A stretch of DNA of 64,000 nucleotides from Shewanella loihica PV-4 (lineage in GTDB: Bacteria > Pseudomonadota > Gammaproteobacteria > Enterobacterales > Shewanellaceae). The stretch covers positions 1,674,001-1,738,000 of the forward strand of contig NC_009092.1 in assembly GCF_000016065.1 (NCBI RefSeq), read 5' to 3'. The notes below the pieces were generated by a model that ran no database searches, was not told the origin of the DNA, and saw nothing but the letters and a program-made list of their open reading frames with translations. Both the position numbers and the translations under genes were made by a program. This document shows positions 62,774-64,000 of this stretch, one piece after another. Position 1 is the stretch's first letter. Each line of letters starts with the position of its first letter.

Positions 62774-62984
62774 GGAGGATCCTCTCGGGTACATCGTTAT
62801 TGGATTTTTATGCGGCGCTATTCTATCAGCTTGTGTAGGCACTCGAAAGGGATGATTTTGAATATTCAAACGGACTTAGGTCACGATTTACCGTGTTTGT
62901 AAAACTTTATGTTTTCGATTGTGAACAAATCTACTAGAATCGGTACAATTTGCTGGAAAAACTGGAATAGATCAGGAGAAAACG

Positions 62985-63611
62985 ATGAAAGTGGTCGAAG
63001 TTAAGCATCCTCTGGTACGTCATAAGATTGGCTTGATGCGTGAAGGAGATATTAGTACTAAGCGTTTCCGTGAGTTAGCGGCTGAAGTGGGTAGCCTGTT
63101 GACCTATGAAGCGACCGCTGACTTTGAAACCGAGAAGGTCACTATCGAAGGATGGAACGGTCCAGTAGAAGTTGAGCAGATCAAGGGTAAGAAGGTTACC
63201 GTAGTGCCTATTCTGCGTGCCGGTCTTGGCATGATGGATGGCGTACTTGAGCACGTCCCGAGTGCACGTATCTCTGTTGTGGGTATCTATCGCGACGAAG
63301 AGACGCTGGAACCTGTGCCTTACTTTGAGAAGCTTGCCAGCAATATGCATGAACGTATCGCATTGGTGGTCGACCCTATGTTGGCAACCGGCGGCTCTAT
63401 GATCTCAACTATCGATCTGCTTAAAGAGCGTGGCTGCACCTCAATCAAGGCGTTGGTATTAGTCGCGGCGCCAGAAGGCATCGCGGCGCTTGAGAAGGCC
63501 CACCCAGATATCGAGCTTTACACCGCTTCTATCGACAAGTGCCTTAACGAGAACGGTTACATCCTGCCTGGTCTGGGTGATGCTGGCGATAAGATCTTCG
63601 GGACTAAGTAA
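62985..63611 (+). CDS. upp: Uracil phosphoribosyltransferase
   Basis: 208 residues, the same as E. coli Upp. It makes UMP from uracil and PRPP in pyrimidine salvage. [18 protein letters not shown] opens the protein, [13 protein letters not shown] is in the middle, and the PRPP-binding loop is [14 protein letters not shown] strong ribosome site (AGGAG) lies before the ATG. A hairpin terminator follows. Confidence 0.97.
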
Positions 63612-63655
63612 CGCGAGCGAAGATTGTAAGACGCCATTGAAAAATGGTGAGCAGT

Positions 63656-63684
63656 AAAAAAGGAGCCTTAAGGCTCCTTTTTTT
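63656..63684. terminator. Bidirectional terminator of upp
   Basis: AAAAAAGGAGCC/GGCTCCTTTTTTT stem with loop TTAA, between convergent upp and the antiporter gene. Confidence 0.93.
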
Positions 63685-63705
63685 ATGGATCTTTATCAGT
63701 GTTGG

Positions 63706-64000
63706 CTAAAGCACCATGGCCGCTATCCAACCCGAGATCAACAAGGGGATGTTGTAGTGGATAAAGGTTGGGATCACGCTGTCACGAATGTGATCATGCT
63801 GACCGTCGGCGTTAAGACCGGCCGTTGGGCCCAGGGTCGAATCCGAAGCCGGTGAGCCCGCATCACCCAGCGCCGCAGCCGTGCCGACAAGCGCTATGGT
63901 GGCCGGTACCGAGAAGCCGAAGCTGATGGCCAGCGGCACATAGATGGTGGCAATAATCGGGATGGTGGAAAACGATGAGCCGATTCCCATGGTGATGAGC
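63706..64000 (-). CDS. Na+/H+ antiporter family protein, C-terminal part (5' end outside window)
   Basis: The last 98 residues of a membrane transporter; the frame continues past base 64000, so the ATG at 63990 is internal. [22 protein letters not shown], the conserved [25 protein letters not shown], and [19 protein letters not shown] match the end of the COG2056-type antiporters (Haemophilus HI0325 group) rather than NhaA or NhaB. It converges with upp. Confidence 0.85.
   Translation of the reverse strand, partial: LITMGIGSSFSTIPIIATIYVPLAISFGFSVPATIALVGTAAALGDAGSPASDSTLGPTAGLNADGQHDHIRDSVIPTFIHYNIPLLISGWIAAMVL

Noticed and set aside
62774..62984. PurR operator in the purM-upp spacer
   Set aside because: No convincing match to the 16-bp palindromic PurR box by eye.

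Overview
The window reads as chromosomal DNA of a marine gammaproteobacterium, most likely Shewanella. This is an inference from gene content and order: the yejM/yejL/yejK block, sstT, nadE beside an AraC/LysE pair, and a sigma-E/ChrR operon with photolyase, Cfa and DUF1365/2878/3833 partners. Coding density is high, base composition is fairly GC-rich, and most genes end in compact A-tract/T-tract hairpin terminators. No rRNA, insertion sequence, integrase or CRISPR array was seen.

Layout. 1-3.6 kb: DNA alkylation repair (3' end of an Ada/AlkA-type fusion, ogt), a DEAD-box helicase and a small tyrosine phosphatase. 3.6-8.5 kb: phospholipase-D lipoprotein, CheV-type chemotaxis protein, Ser/Thr importer sstT and an unknown protein behind a CRP-like site. 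8.5-15.5 kb: RluA-type pseudouridine synthase, M14-like peptidase, LysE exporter with AraC regulator, nadE, an unknown gene and a membrane-anchored alpha/beta hydrolase. 15.6-17.8 kb: a Cache-GGDEF diguanylate cyclase.

18.2-20.95 kb is a block with AT-rich, foreign-looking composition: a secreted DUF4124-like protein, a two-helix membrane protein and a 543-residue reverse transcriptase of the Abi/UG (phage-defence) type. It ends beside the 3' end of tRNA-Pro(GGG). This is the best candidate in the window for a poorly described system. 21.4-27.6 kb returns to core genes (yejM, yejL, yejK, a long PTPS-like protein, an M23 peptidase, a Lon-N protein).

27.65-37.69 kb is one long same-strand operon: ECF sigma factor, zinc anti-sigma ChrR, DUF523/DUF1722, photolyase, NTF2-like, SDR, FAD amine-oxidase-like, DUF1365, cyclopropane fatty acid synthase, DUF2878, chalcone-isomerase-like and a DUF3833 lipoprotein. 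It is preceded by a sequence fitting the RpoE/ChrR singlet-oxygen promoter. The genes suggest a membrane-lipid and photodamage response.

37.9-54.3 kb: flavin oxidoreductase, YecM, L,D-transpeptidase, voltage-gated K+ channel with a zinc-ribbon tail, MATE pump, DUF2986, YqfB, lipase-like hydrolase, lipoprotein, a four-gene DUF1538-DUF1538-PII-CBS operon, glutaredoxin, a giant DUF748 protein, an iron-sulfur flavoreductase, GNAT and DUF445. 54.5-64 kb: VOC protein, CHMI, solute-binding protein, asnB, M28 peptidase, NagD, purN-purM divergent from upp, and the 3' end of a Na+/H+ antiporter gene. Short tandem duplications (12-20 bp) are common in the spacers.
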